DNA of 64,000 nt. Source: Rhizobium leguminosarum. GTDB lineage: Bacteria; Pseudomonadota; Alphaproteobacteria; Rhizobiales; Rhizobiaceae. The stretch's first letter is position 1. Every line of letters starts with the position of its first letter. Below the pieces are notes generated by a model. The model was not told where the DNA came from. It worked only from the letters and a program-made list of their open reading frames with translations, and did no database searches. The stretch spans positions 3,622,501 to 3,686,500 of the forward strand of contig NZ_JAGIOR010000001.1 in the NCBI RefSeq assembly GCF_017876795.1, written 5' to 3'. The position numbers and the translations under genes were made by a program. Positions 38,676 to 48,025 of this stretch are shown here, piece after piece.

Positions 38676-38739
38676 CGATCAACTCCTGCTCTCGTGACAG
38701 AAGCCAAACAAAATGACGCTTACTTTGGTTCCAGGTGAC
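37581..38739 (-). mobile_element. IS630 family insertion sequence with TA target duplication
   Basis: 1159 bp. Ends read GTCACCTGAATCTGAAG (left) and, on the opposite strand, GTCACCTGGAACCAAAG (right), so they are imperfect inverted repeats with a perfect outer 9 bp. They are flanked by TA at 37579-37580 and 38740-38741, as expected for this family. The element lies directly upstream of the giant adhesin gene and is transcribed away from it. Confidence 0.92.
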
Positions 38740-38759
38740 TAGGGCGATAGGGGCGGAGC

Positions 38760-41700
38760 ATGGCAACGACCATTGGCACAAGCGGCAACGACAATCTGGT
38801 CGGCGGTAGCGGAGACGACGTACTGTCGGGGGGGGCTGGAGACGATCGCCTGAATGGCGGGTCAGGTGCCGATACGCTCGATGGAGGCAGTGGTTTCGAC
38901 ACAGTCCTGGGCGGATCAGGAGCGGACATCCTTATCTACCGAGCGTGGGAAAACCAGTACAAGATTGGTGGCCAAGTCTACGGAACAGGGACAACGATTG
39001 GACAGGCGACATTTTCTGGCTACGACGTTTACGACGGCGGCAACGGCAATGCTGCGAAAGGCACCGCCGAAATCGATAAGCTCGTTATCTATCTTAGTAA
39101 TGCGCAATTACTTAATTCGTCGTTCATGGCAGCATTGAATGCTGAAGTCACTCAGTTTCGAGCCTTTATTGCCGCTAACTCGAACGCGAATACCAGCCAG
39201 GCGGGTCAAGCGGAATTCACCTTCACGAGCATAAATCTGAAAGTCTCCGCGATCGAGCAGGTTTCATTCACTCTCGATCCAACTTCGCCCGTCGGCTTCA
39301 ATGATACCAACGCTGCGGACCCGGTGCGCGAGGCCGGCGTTGGCCCGGGGAATACGCCGTTTTCGGGGGATTCCACGGCGGCAGGTAATGTGCTGGTCAA
39401 CGACACGGATTCCGACGATGGCCAGGCGTCGCTGGTTGTGTCAGCGGTCCGGACCGGTCCGGAATCCGGATCTGGAACTACCGGCACAGTCGGATCTGCA
39501 TTGGTGGGCATCTATGGCTCACTGACCTTGAATGCTGATGGCACCTATACCTACAACCTCAATAACAGCGATGTGGACACCAATGCGCTGGCGGACGGGT
39601 TCACAGTTACTGAGCTGTTTACGTACACCGTCCGTGACCCGCACGGACTTACCGATACCGCACAGCTTACTATCACTATCACCGGGACGAACGACATCGT
39701 CTCGATTACCAGCGGCGCTCAGAATGGCGGCGTGGTCGAGGAGGCCGACACCACTGCTTCGCCGACCGATTCCCTCAACGCCGCCGGCACCATCTCCTTC
39801 ACCGACGTCGACCTCAGCGACGGCCACACCGCATCGTTCGCCGCGACCGCCGGCGAAACTGCGCTCGGCACCTTCTCGCTCGACCCTGTCAGTGAAGCCG
39901 CGAACGCCGCCAGCGGCTCGCTGCAGTGGCACTACACCCTCAACAATGCCGCTGCGCAGTACCTCGCTGCCGGCCAGAGCGTGGTCGAGCATTTCACCGT
40001 AACGATCAACGACGGCCATGGGTCGGCGGCAACGCAGGTCGTAACTGTCACAATCACCGGCACCAACGACATCGTCTCGATTACTAGCAGCGCACAGAAT
40101 GGCGCGGTCGTCGAAGATGCCAACACGACGCCTTCGCCGACCGACTCGCTCAATGCCGCCGGCACGATTACATTCAACGACGTCGATCTCAGCGACGGCC
40201 ATACCGCTTCGTTTGCTCCGACCGCTGGCGAAACTGCACTCGGCATATTCTCGCTCGATCCTGTCAGTGAACCCCCGAACGCCGCCAACGGCTCGCTGCA
40301 GTGGCACTACGCCCTCAATAACGAGGCTTCACAGTATCTCGCTGCCGGCCAGACCCTGACCCAGACCTACACCGTCACCGTCGCCGACAACCACGGCGGA
40401 TCGGTCGACCAGCTCGTCACCATCACCGTCACCGGCAATGAGGACGCGCCGACCATCACCGCGGCGGTCGACACCGGCGCCGTCGAGGAAGACACGCTGC
40501 CGACCTCGGCCTCCGGCACCATCGACTTCGCCGACGTCGATCTCACCGACACCCACTCCGTCTCGGCCGTCCCGGCCGCCGGCGGCTATCTCGGCACCTT
40601 CACGCCCACCATCACCAATGTTTCGACCGGCGACGGCGCCGGCCAGGTGTCGTGGAGCTTCGCGGTCGACAATGCCGCCCTGCAGTTCCTGGCCGAGGGC
40701 CAGACCCTGACCCAGACCTACACCGTCACCGTCGCCGACAACCACGGCGGATCGGTCGACCAGCTCGTCACCATCACCGTCACCGGGACCAACGATTCGC
40801 CCATTGCCAATGCCGACACCGGAGCGGTGCTGGAAGATGCGACTCTTACTGTGTCTGCCGCGAATGGCGTGATCAGGGGCACCACGGGTGGATCGGTGGC
40901 CGACGCCGACGTCGACAATGCCAACAACACGCTGGTGGTGTCCGGTGTGGTCGCGGGCGCCGGCGCCGTAACGCAGGGCGTGGGAGTCGGCAGCTCGCTC
41001 GCCGGCACTTACGGTCACCTGACGCTGAATGCCGACGGCTCGTACACCTACGTGGCGGACACCGCCAACAGCCTCGCCGCTGGGGTCACAGCGGTAGACA
41101 CGTTCACCTACACCGACAAGGATCCATTCCATGCGGTGTCGAACACTACGACGCTGCAGATCACGGTAACCGGCACCAACGACAACCCGACCGTCACCGC
41201 TGGCGCACAGAGCGTACAGCTGGTGGAAGCCGGCGTTAGTACAGCGGGCACGGCTTCGGCCAGCATCGCACTGACCAAGGGCGATGTAGACGCAGGCGAC
41301 ACGGCTGTCTACGACGGCACGGCACTGACCACCAATGGCTGGGCCACCGGCAATGGCGGGGTGACATACACCAAGGCCGGCACTTACGGCACCGCCACAC
41401 TGACCACCGGCACGGGCGTGGTGAGCTACGCTCTCGACAACGCCGACGCCGACACCAATGGATTAGCCCAAGGCGCCAGCGTCAGCGACAACTTCACCGT
41501 CTACGTCAAGGACGGCAGCACCGGTACCGCCAGCACCGCGGTGAACTTCGCCATCACCGGCACCAACGACGCGCCGGTCATTGACCTGAACGGCGCGAGC
41601 GCCGGCAATGACGCGACAGCTTCGTTCACGGAGCAGACGCCGCTGGTGATTGCACCTTTGGCGACGGTGACGGATGTCGACTCGGCGAACCTGACGTCCC

Positions 41701-44700
41701 TAACGGCAACGCTGACGGCACGGCCCGATGGGAATGCGGTCGAATCCCTGTCGCTGAACGTCAGCGCCACGGCGGCCGCGGCCGGACTGACGGTGCTCTA
41801 CACCGTAAGCACGGGCATTCTGTCGATCACAGGCTCGGCTTCACAGGCCACCTACCAGACGATCCTCGACGGCATCGTCTACAACAACACCAGCGACGCG
41901 CCGACGACAGCGGCTCGGACCGTGAATGTCGTTGCGAGCGACGGCACCGACGGCAGCGTCTCGCATAGCGTCACGATCAGCGTCACGCCGGTCAACGACG
42001 CACCGGTGGCGGCCAACGAGACCGGCTCTGCCACCGAGGCGGGCGGCACTGCCAACGGCACCGCGGGCAGCAATGCGACCGGCAACGTTATCACCACCGG
42101 GCCCGGAGCCGACAGCGACGTCGACAACGCCCCCGCCTCGCTGGTGGTTTCGGCGATCCGCACCGGTACCGAGGCCGGCTCGGGCACCAGCGGCACGGTC
42201 GGCACCGGGCTGGCAGGCCAGTACGGCACGTTGACGCTCAACGCCGACGGCAGCTACAGCTATGCCGTCAACAACAGCAATGCCACCGTCCAGGCGCTCA
42301 ATGCCGGCGGCACGCTGACCGACACCTTCACCTACACAGTCAAGGATCCGGGCAACCTCACTGACACAGCACAGCTCGTCATCACCATCAACGGCGCCAA
42401 CGACGCGCCGGTGAATACGGTGCCTGGTACGCAGGAGGTGGCGCAAAATACCAATGTGTCATTCAACGGCGCCAAACTCATCTCGATCTCCGACGTTGAT
42501 GTAGGGGTTGGTACCGAGACGGTGACGCTGTCGGTCGCACACGGTACGCTGTCGCTATCGGGTACCACTGGCCTCGCGTTCACCACCGGTGACGGTACGA
42601 CCGACACCACCATGACCTTCTCCGGCACCGTGACGAACGTCAATAACGCCTTGAATGGTCTCCTCTACAATCCAACCGACACTTTTGTCGGCGCCGATAC
42701 TTTGACGATCACCACGATGGATCAGGGTGGATTGAGCGATAGCGACACCATTACCATTAATGAGGTGAGCCCTAACCCGGGTACGCTGACGACTAGTCCG
42801 ACCGACGTCATCTTCTACGCGAGCGGCACGAACACCCTAAATGGAACAAATCTAACCTTGAACGGTACAGATAACATTACCGGAGGCACCGGCACGGACA
42901 CGCTTATCGTCACTGGCGGCGCCCCTGGACCATTCACATTTGGTAACGGCGTAGGAAACCTTCTTCTCACAAACTTTGAAGTCTTCAAATTGATCGACAC
43001 CAACAGTGGAAATCATACCGACAACATAACATTCCTCTCGACTTTCCAAAACAACGGGACACTGACTGTCGACGCAACCGGTATCGGTGGTAATGGAAAG
43101 CTCAATTTAGATGCAAGCGCAGTCACATCCGGACCCTTTATTGTCATCGGCGGGGACAGTGACGACATTCTCAAGACTGGCTCGGATAACGACACGCTCA
43201 CCGGCGGTTCGGGCAACGACACCCTTACCGGTGGTGCTGGCAACGATACGTTCAATGTCAATTCTGGCACTGACAGCGTCACCGATCTTTCAGGGAGTGA
43301 TGTCCTTATCGTAAGCGCAGGCGCAACGGCCAACGCCACGGTAACGGCAGCCTTTACGGCCACGTCGTCGACTAGCAGCGCTGGTACAGCCAACCTGAGC
43401 AGCAACGGCTTTGCGGTGGATGTGAGCGCAGCGACCGGTGCCAACGGCTTTACGGTCACCAATACCGGCGCAGCAGCGACCTTCACCGGTTCAGCACAGA
43501 ATGACACGCTGATTGGCGGTTCCGGAAACGACACGCTGCTCGGCGGCGCTGGTGCAGACAGCATCACCGGTGGCGCTGGTGCTGATACGATGACCGGCAA
43601 TGGCGGCGTTGACACTTTCACAATTAATGCCGGCCACTCCACGGTTACGATCGGCGGCGCGGGAAATAGCGGCACAATTTCCGGCTACGACGTCATTACT
43701 GACTTCAACACGGCCGCGGGCGGCGACATTCTCGATCTGCCAGTTGTCGGGGCGGCAGCAACTTCCGGAAACGTCAACGGAGCCGGCGATTCAACCCTGA
43801 CGATCGGGGACGATACAGTCGAATCCCATAATGTTACGAACGGTATTGCCACTTTCTTTGGCACAGATACTTTCACCGCTCCGCTGACGGTCACATCAAC
43901 TGGCAGTCTTGCCGCTGTCGTTCAATATCTCTTAGGAAGCGATATTGGCAACGCAGGCTCCACCATCGCATTCACGACATCGGGCGCCATCGGCAATCAC
44001 ACCTTTGTCTACCAACAGACTGCTACCACTATTGGCAACACCGGCGGATACACGCTGGTCGAGCTCGCCAATGTGACGTTGACCAACGTCAGCGGCGCGC
44101 ATGTGGCGCCTGCAGGCGTGGCAGGCGAAGCCATCAACCTTGGCCTGACCAATCCGGCGGATCATGTCGGCTCGATCAACGTATCCATCAGCGGAGTTCC
44201 CGCCGGATGGACAGTCAGCCAGGGCATCGACAACGGCGATGGCACGTGGTCAGTGCAGACAAACGACGTCACCGCGCTCACCGTGACCGCACCAGGGAAC
44301 TACGCGGGCGCACTCTCGCTGCATATGTCGCAAACCTGGATCGATTCCGCCGGCGGCACCGGGCTCGCCATGATTACCAACATTGTCGAGGCCTACGCCC
44401 AGGGTTCGCCGATCTTTGCCTGGTCCGGCGACGACGTGCTGACAGGCTCGCACGGCAACGACCTCTTCGTCTTCTCGCAGCCGATTGGCAATGACACGGT
44501 GCACAGCTTCGACACGGCCGCGGACCATATCGATCTCATCGGCTATTCCGGTTTCGCGAGCTTCGCCGACGTCCAGGCGCATATGGCCGACGATGGCAAC
44601 GGCAATGCGATGATCACGCTTGCGGATGGCCAATCGATCACGCTCGACGGCGTGCACTCGAGCGCGCTCACCGGAAGCAATTTTGTCTTCGACCAGACGC

Positions 44701-45542
44701 CGGTGGTCAACAATGCCGGAACCATGACGATCGGTGACGGCGCGCTGCTGCCGCTGAGCGGCACAATCAACAATACCGGCCTTATCTCGCTCGACGCGGC
44801 CGGCAACGATACCCTGCTTCAGCTGATCCAGCACGGCATCACGCTGCAAGGCGGGGGACAGATCGTCCTGTCCGACAGCGATGCGAACGTGATCTCCGGG
44901 ACGGCTGCCGACGTCACCCTGACCAATGTCGACAACACCATCTCCGGCGCCGGCCAACTCGGCGGCGGTCTGCTCGGTCTGAACAATCAGGGCACGATCA
45001 TCGCCACCGGCTCGCATGCGCTGGTCATCGACACCGGGGGCAGCACCGTCGTCAACTCGGGAACGCTGGAGGCGACGGGGTCGGGTGGCCTGACAATCAA
45101 TGGTGCCGTCGCCAATTCCGGACTGATCTGGGCCAATGGCGGCGACGTCACGATCGGCGGCCAGGTAACCGGCGACGGCGATGCCATCATCGGAAACATG
45201 TCGCAGCTGGAGTTTCACGCCGCCTCTTCCGCAGATGTCATTTTCGGGTTGGATGCAGCCGGCACATTGCGGCTGGACGATTCCTTTGACTTCAGCGGCA
45301 GCATCTCCGGCATCACCAATGATGACAAGGTAAACCTCGGAGATATCTGGTTCAGCACCGGAGCATCCGCTGTCTATCAGGCAAACCTGGATGGAAGTGG
45401 AGGAACGCTGCTCGTTTCGGACGGCACTCATGATGCCACACTCCACCTGGTCGGCGCTTACGATACGGGCACCTTCACGCTAGCCGACGACGGCACTGGC
45501 CGGACCGTGGTCGCGTATACGGACGGCCTCTACTTCGTCTGA
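38760..45542 (+). CDS. Giant VCBS/cadherin-repeat RTX adhesin
   Basis: 2260 aa, no Sec signal, strongly acidic, rich in N, D, T and G. Residues 6-58 are RTX nonapeptides (G-G-x-G-x-D). From about 180 to 940 there are six VCBS/Ig-like repeats, each ending in I/V-T-G-T-N-D or a variant. A cadherin-like stretch follows to about 1080, a further VCBS repeat to about 1215, and another cadherin-like unit to 1335. RTX blocks recur near 1465-1502, 1579-1617 and 1894. The C-terminus ends ...Y-T-D-G-L-Y-F-V, suitable for a type I secretion signal. It is probably a cell-surface or biofilm adhesin exported by type I secretion. No T1SS, LapD or LapG genes are nearby. The ATG follows GGGCGGAGC. IS630 sits just upstream. 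Confidence 0.92.
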   Translation: MATTIGTSGNDNLVGGSGDDVLSGGAGDDRLNGGSGADTLDGGSGFDTVLGGSGADILIYRAWENQYKIGGQVYGTGTTIGQATFSGYDVYDGGNGNAAKGTAEIDKLVIYLSNAQLLNSSFMAALNAEVTQFRAFIAANSNANTSQAGQAEFTFTSINLKVSAIEQVSFTLDPTSPVGFNDTNAADPVREAGVGPGNTPFSGDSTAAGNVLVNDTDSDDGQASLVVSAVRTGPESGSGTTGTVGSALVGIYGSLTLNADGTYTYNLNNSDVDTNALADGFTVTELFTYTVRDPHGLTDTAQLTITITGTNDIVSITSGAQNGGVVEEADTTASPTDSLNAAGTISFTDVDLSDGHTASFAATAGETALGTFSLDPVSEAANAASGSLQWHYTLNNAAAQYLAAGQSVVEHFTVTINDGHGSAATQVVTVTITGTNDIVSITSSAQNGAVVEDANTTPSPTDSLNAAGTITFNDVDLSDGHTASFAPTAGETALGIFSLDPVSEPPNAANGSLQWHYALNNEASQYLAAGQTLTQTYTVTVADNHGGSVDQLVTITVTGNEDAPTITAAVDTGAVEEDTLPTSASGTIDFADVDLTDTHSVSAVPAAGGYLGTFTPTITNVSTGDGAGQVSWSFAVDNAALQFLAEGQTLTQTYTVTVADNHGGSVDQLVTITVTGTNDSPIANADTGAVLEDATLTVSAANGVIRGTTGGSVADADVDNANNTLVVSGVVAGAGAVTQGVGVGSSLAGTYGHLTLNADGSYTYVADTANSLAAGVTAVDTFTYTDKDPFHAVSNTTTLQITVTGTNDNPTVTAGAQSVQLVEAGVSTAGTASASIALTKGDVDAGDTAVYDGTALTTNGWATGNGGVTYTKAGTYGTATLTTGTGVVSYALDNADADTNGLAQGASVSDNFTVYVKDGSTGTASTAVNFAITGTNDAPVIDLNGASAGNDATASFTEQTPLVIAPLATVTDVDSANLTSLTATLTARPDGNAVESLSLNVSATAAAAGLTVLYTVSTGILSITGSASQATYQTILDGIVYNNTSDAPTTAARTVNVVASDGTDGSVSHSVTISVTPVNDAPVAANETGSATEAGGTANGTAGSNATGNVITTGPGADSDVDNAPASLVVSAIRTGTEAGSGTSGTVGTGLAGQYGTLTLNADGSYSYAVNNSNATVQALNAGGTLTDTFTYTVKDPGNLTDTAQLVITINGANDAPVNTVPGTQEVAQNTNVSFNGAKLISISDVDVGVGTETVTLSVAHGTLSLSGTTGLAFTTGDGTTDTTMTFSGTVTNVNNALNGLLYNPTDTFVGADTLTITTMDQGGLSDSDTITINEVSPNPGTLTTSPTDVIFYASGTNTLNGTNLTLNGTDNITGGTGTDTLIVTGGAPGPFTFGNGVGNLLLTNFEVFKLIDTNSGNHTDNITFLSTFQNNGTLTVDATGIGGNGKLNLDASAVTSGPFIVIGGDSDDILKTGSDNDTLTGGSGNDTLTGGAGNDTFNVNSGTDSVTDLSGSDVLIVSAGATANATVTAAFTATSSTSSAGTANLSSNGFAVDVSAATGANGFTVTNTGAAATFTGSAQNDTLIGGSGNDTLLGGAGADSITGGAGADTMTGNGGVDTFTINAGHSTVTIGGAGNSGTISGYDVITDFNTAAGGDILDLPVVGAAATSGNVNGAGDSTLTIGDDTVESHNVTNGIATFFGTDTFTAPLTVTSTGSLAAVVQYLLGSDIGNAGSTIAFTTSGAIGNHTFVYQQTATTIGNTGGYTLVELANVTLTNVSGAHVAPAGVAGEAINLGLTNPADHVGSINVSISGVPAGWTVSQGIDNGDGTWSVQTNDVTALTVTAPGNYAGALSLHMSQTWIDSAGGTGLAMITNIVEAYAQGSPIFAWSGDDVLTGSHGNDLFVFSQPIGNDTVHSFDTAADHIDLIGYSGFASFADVQAHMADDGNGNAMITLADGQSITLDGVHSSALTGSNFVFDQTPVVNNAGTMTIGDGALLPLSGTINNTGLISLDAAGNDTLLQLIQHGITLQGGGQIVLSDSDANVISGTAADVTLTNVDNTISGAGQLGGGLLGLNNQGTIIATGSHALVIDTGGSTVVNSGTLEATGSGGLTINGAVANSGLIWANGGDVTIGGQVTGDGDAIIGNMSQLEFHAASSADVIFGLDAAGTLRLDDSFDFSGSISGITNDDKVNLGDIWFSTGASAVYQANLDGSGGTLLVSDGTHDATLHLVGAYDTGTFTLADDGTGRTVVAYTDGLYFV
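40347..40435 (+). repeat. 89-bp exact repeat inside the adhesin gene, copy A
   Basis: Identical base for base to 40698-40786 and encodes Q-T-L-T-Q-T-Y-T-V-T-V-A-D-N-H-G-G in consecutive VCBS domains. Perfect identity at synonymous positions implies recent duplication or gene conversion. Confidence 0.9.
40698..40786 (+). repeat. 89-bp exact repeat inside the adhesin gene, copy B
   Basis: Second copy of the block at 40347-40435, 351 bp downstream (117 codons, one repeat unit), so an unequal crossover would remove or add exactly one domain in frame. Confidence 0.9.
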
Positions 45543-45570
45543 CGGTGAAAGCCGCAGGCTCCAATGTGGT

Positions 45571-45600
45571 AGCGTGCGCCGGATCAATCCGGCGCACGCT
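45571..45600 (+). terminator. Hairpin after the adhesin gene
   Basis: Perfect 14-bp arms (AGCGTGCGCCGGAT / ATCCGGCGCACGCT) with a 2-nt centre, starting 28 bp after the adhesin stop. There is no T run, but stem strength and position suggest termination. Confidence 0.6.
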
Positions 45601-45637
45601 TCACATCCAAGCTTCCGATATCCAGGAGGCGGGGCGG

Positions 45638-45791
45638 GAGTTTCTCGCGATCGCTCGCGACGGGCGACCGGATGATAGCCCGATCGTAACCGTCAGCATG
45701 CGTGAGGCCGATCTTGCTCTCTACAATGCCAAGGCAAGTGGCCGAAATTGCATTCGCAGGTTTGATCCGTTGTTGCCTCGCCCCGACGACA
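45638..45791 (+). pseudogene. Partial duplicate of the GGDEF-EAL gene
   Basis: Matches 34816-35020 almost base for base, including D-G-R-P-D-D-S-P-I-V-T-V-S and Y-N-A-K-A-S-G-R-N-C-I-R-R-F-D-P-L-L-P-R. A 51-nt in-frame stretch (I-G-V-A-F-T-R-E-K-G-G-E-K-V-E-R-I) is deleted. It includes no GGEEF motif and has no start, so it is a remnant. It is in direct orientation to the parent gene, about 10.8 kb away, on the far side of the adhesin. Confidence 0.88.
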
Positions 45792-45851
45792 ATAAGCTCA
45801 TCCCTCCTCCGCTCTCGGCGAGAGGGAATATTTGATGGGACGCGTCCGGCA

Positions 45852-46441
45852 TCACGCGATGTCGCCGGCGATCTGGCGCAGTCCGTTGGCGACCGCGATG
45901 ACAGCTCTGTCGTTGCGGCTTTCCGGCAGCATCCAGGCCGTGATCGAAAGGCCCAGCGGAACGGGGCGGTCGAAGGGCGCGACGAGGGCGCCGCTGTTCA
46001 GGTGCGGCTGGATCAGCGATTGCCGCCCCATCAGAACGCCTGCGCCTGACAAAGCTTCCTGCACGGCAACCGCATACAATGAGAAGCCGGGCCCGATCGG
46101 GGATCAGCGGGCTATCGGCCATCGCGGAATCGGCCCAGTTCCGCCAGTCTTGCCAGACCACATCCGAGATGCAGTCGACCGCTGCAAGATCGGCGGGATC
46201 GGCAAGCGCTTCGGCCAAGGCCGGGATGCAGACAGGCAGCAGCTGCTCACCCCCCACAATTGCTCCTGTCCGGGCCGGGCTCGGCATAGAACGGGTACAG
46301 ATCGAAGGGCGTGCGCTTGAGGTCGGGCGGTTCTTCCAGCGCGGTGACCGAGATATCGACGTCGCGCAGCGCCGCACGCAGATGCGGAAGACGCGGCGGG
46401 CCAGCTACGCCGTCGATGCAATCAATCCTAAAGTGCATCAC
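45852..46441 (-). pseudogene. LysR (GcvA-like) regulator, decayed
   Basis: Three frames join into the effector-binding half of a LysR protein: R-L-P-H-L-R-A-A-L-R-D-V-D-I-S-V-T-A, then P-A-D-L-A-A-V-D-C-I-S-D-V-V-W-Q-D-W-R-N-W-A, then E-A-L-S-G-A-G-V-L-M-G-R-Q-S-L-I, stopping at 45852. Frame changes lie near 46255 and 46085. The helix-turn-helix part is absent. GcvA-like regulators commonly control genes such as beta-lactamases or glycine cleavage; the target here cannot be known. Confidence 0.8.
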
Positions 46442-46528
46442 ATCAAAATTGATTCATGCGACGCGCTTTAGCTCATTGCAAAACATTCCTCGCGATGTTC
46501 AATAACGCTCGCAAAGGCGGGGGAATCG

Positions 46529-47437
46529 ATGCGTTATATCGTTGCTGGGTTGTCGTTTCTGTTCGCATTTCCTCTGTCTGCAGCGGAGATCACGCGAGAG
46601 CCGTTGGAGGGTGACACGGACCTGATCTCCGTCACGGGAGTCTTGAACGAAGGTGACGAAAGCCTCTTCAGAAACGTGGCCGCTGCCCCCAACAAGGCGC
46701 TGGTTTTTTTAAACAGCGAGGGCGGGGATCTGAAAGCCGGTCTTGAGATCGGGCGCGCGATCCGCCTTCGAAACTTTGCCACCGCCGTCCCGCCGGGGAC
46801 CTTGTGCGCTTCCGCTTGCGCCCTCACCTGGCTTGCCGGTTCGCCTCGGATGCTTGAGGCCACATCCAATCTCGGCTTCCATGCCGCCTATCGCGTGGTT
46901 GACGGCAAGGCCAGCGAGAGCGGTGTCGCCAACGCACTGGTTGGAGCCTATCTCAACCAGCTGGGATTGTCCGACACTGCCATCGCTTTCGTAACCTCGG
47001 CGCCGCCTGAAGGCATCGAGTGGCTGACCCCTGCCAAGGCACAGGGCGTGGGCATTGCCTACGAGGCGGTTCAGCTGGACGCGGCGAATGCGACGTCCGA
47101 GGAGGGTAAGACGTTGCCGTATGATCCGATGGGCACGGTGACGGCCTTCTACTCCGCACTCGCGGTGGCCGATGGTGAAACCGCCTCCGCTCTGGTCATT
47201 CCGGAAAAACGCGGCAAAGGCCCCTTCAACGAAGCGTCGATTCACGCCTTCTTCGGGGCGATGGCGCAGCCGCTCAAACTCACCGGCACGGCGCTGCGCG
47301 GCGATGACAATGTCCGGGTTTCCTATGAATACATCACCAGCGACGGCCGCCGCTGCCAGGGTCGCGCCGATGTCCAGACCACTTACGCATTTGGCAAGAC
47401 GTTGCTTTCGAGGATCACGGCGCTGGACGGCTGCTGA
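46529..47437 (+). CDS. Exported ClpP/crotonase-fold protein (COG3904-like)
   Basis: 302 aa with a signal peptide (M-R-Y-I-V-A-G-L-S-F-L-F-A-F-P-L-S-A-A). The core resembles the ClpP fold: F-L-N-S-E-G-G-D-L-K-A-G-L-E-I-G near 57-72, C-A-S-A-C-A-L-T-W-L-A-G near 90 (Ser in the position of the catalytic serine), and G-F-H-A-A-Y near 113 (His). It is probably a periplasmic serine hydrolase-like protein of unknown substrate. The C-terminal 100 residues show no recognisable domain. GGGGGAA lies before the ATG. Confidence 0.78.
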   Translation: MRYIVAGLSFLFAFPLSAAEITREPLEGDTDLISVTGVLNEGDESLFRNVAAAPNKALVFLNSEGGDLKAGLEIGRAIRLRNFATAVPPGTLCASACALTWLAGSPRMLEATSNLGFHAAYRVVDGKASESGVANALVGAYLNQLGLSDTAIAFVTSAPPEGIEWLTPAKAQGVGIAYEAVQLDAANATSEEGKTLPYDPMGTVTAFYSALAVADGETASALVIPEKRGKGPFNEASIHAFFGAMAQPLKLTGTALRGDDNVRVSYEYITSDGRRCQGRADVQTTYAFGKTLLSRITALDGC

Positions 47438-47460
47438 GCAGTTGTCCTCGCTCCGGGATT

Positions 47461-47970
47461 ATGTCGCCTGCATCGACGCATTCGACCAACGAGGCCTTCG
47501 TGACTTCTATCCATGACAATCACGCCCTCGATCTGATGAGCGACCCCGATTTCTTCTCCCTCCTCACGGGAAGCTACGCGCGTATCGTCGGCCGTCGTCT
47601 TGTCCAGGATGGACAGGGGCCGGACTGGCTTTACCACGATGCGCCTTTCGTGGTTCTCGCTCACAATACCGAGCCCGACCCACGCTTCATCTATGCGAAC
47701 CGGACGGCGCAGAACTGTTTCGAATATAGCTGGGATGAATTCATCTCACTGCCGTCGCGGCTTTCGGCCGAGCAGCCCGATCGCGCCGAGCGTCAGCGGC
47801 TGCTGGATAGCGTGACCCGCGATGGTTTTGTCGAGAATGGCCGCGGCGTCAGGATCGCGAAATCGGGGCGCCGTTTCTGGATCGAGAACGTGACCGTCTG
47901 GCAGCTGATCGATGAAGCCGGGACGCGGCTGGGTCAGGCTGCAACGTTCCCTTCGTGGCAGGACGCGTAG
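47461..47970 (+). CDS. MEKHLA domain protein
   Basis: 169 aa. The MEKHLA/PAS-like domain spans most of the protein: F-F-S-L-L-T-G-S-Y-A-R-I-V-G-R, P-x-F-V-V-L-A-H-N, F-I-Y-A-N-R-T-A-Q-N-C-F-E-Y-S-W-D-E-F, and I-A-K-S-G-R-R-F-W-I-E-N-V-T-V-W near 140. Family members are small sensory-like proteins, function unknown. It begins 23 bp after the preceding gene, same strand. The start may be further downstream (GTG near 47500), since the first dozen residues are not conserved. Confidence 0.8.
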   Translation: MSPASTHSTNEAFVTSIHDNHALDLMSDPDFFSLLTGSYARIVGRRLVQDGQGPDWLYHDAPFVVLAHNTEPDPRFIYANRTAQNCFEYSWDEFISLPSRLSAEQPDRAERQRLLDSVTRDGFVENGRGVRIAKSGRRFWIENVTVWQLIDEAGTRLGQAATFPSWQDA

Positions 47971-48025
47971 TCTCTCCGTCCAATTGCAGGGCCTCAGCCT
48001 GATGCATTGTACTCCGGCGGTGACG

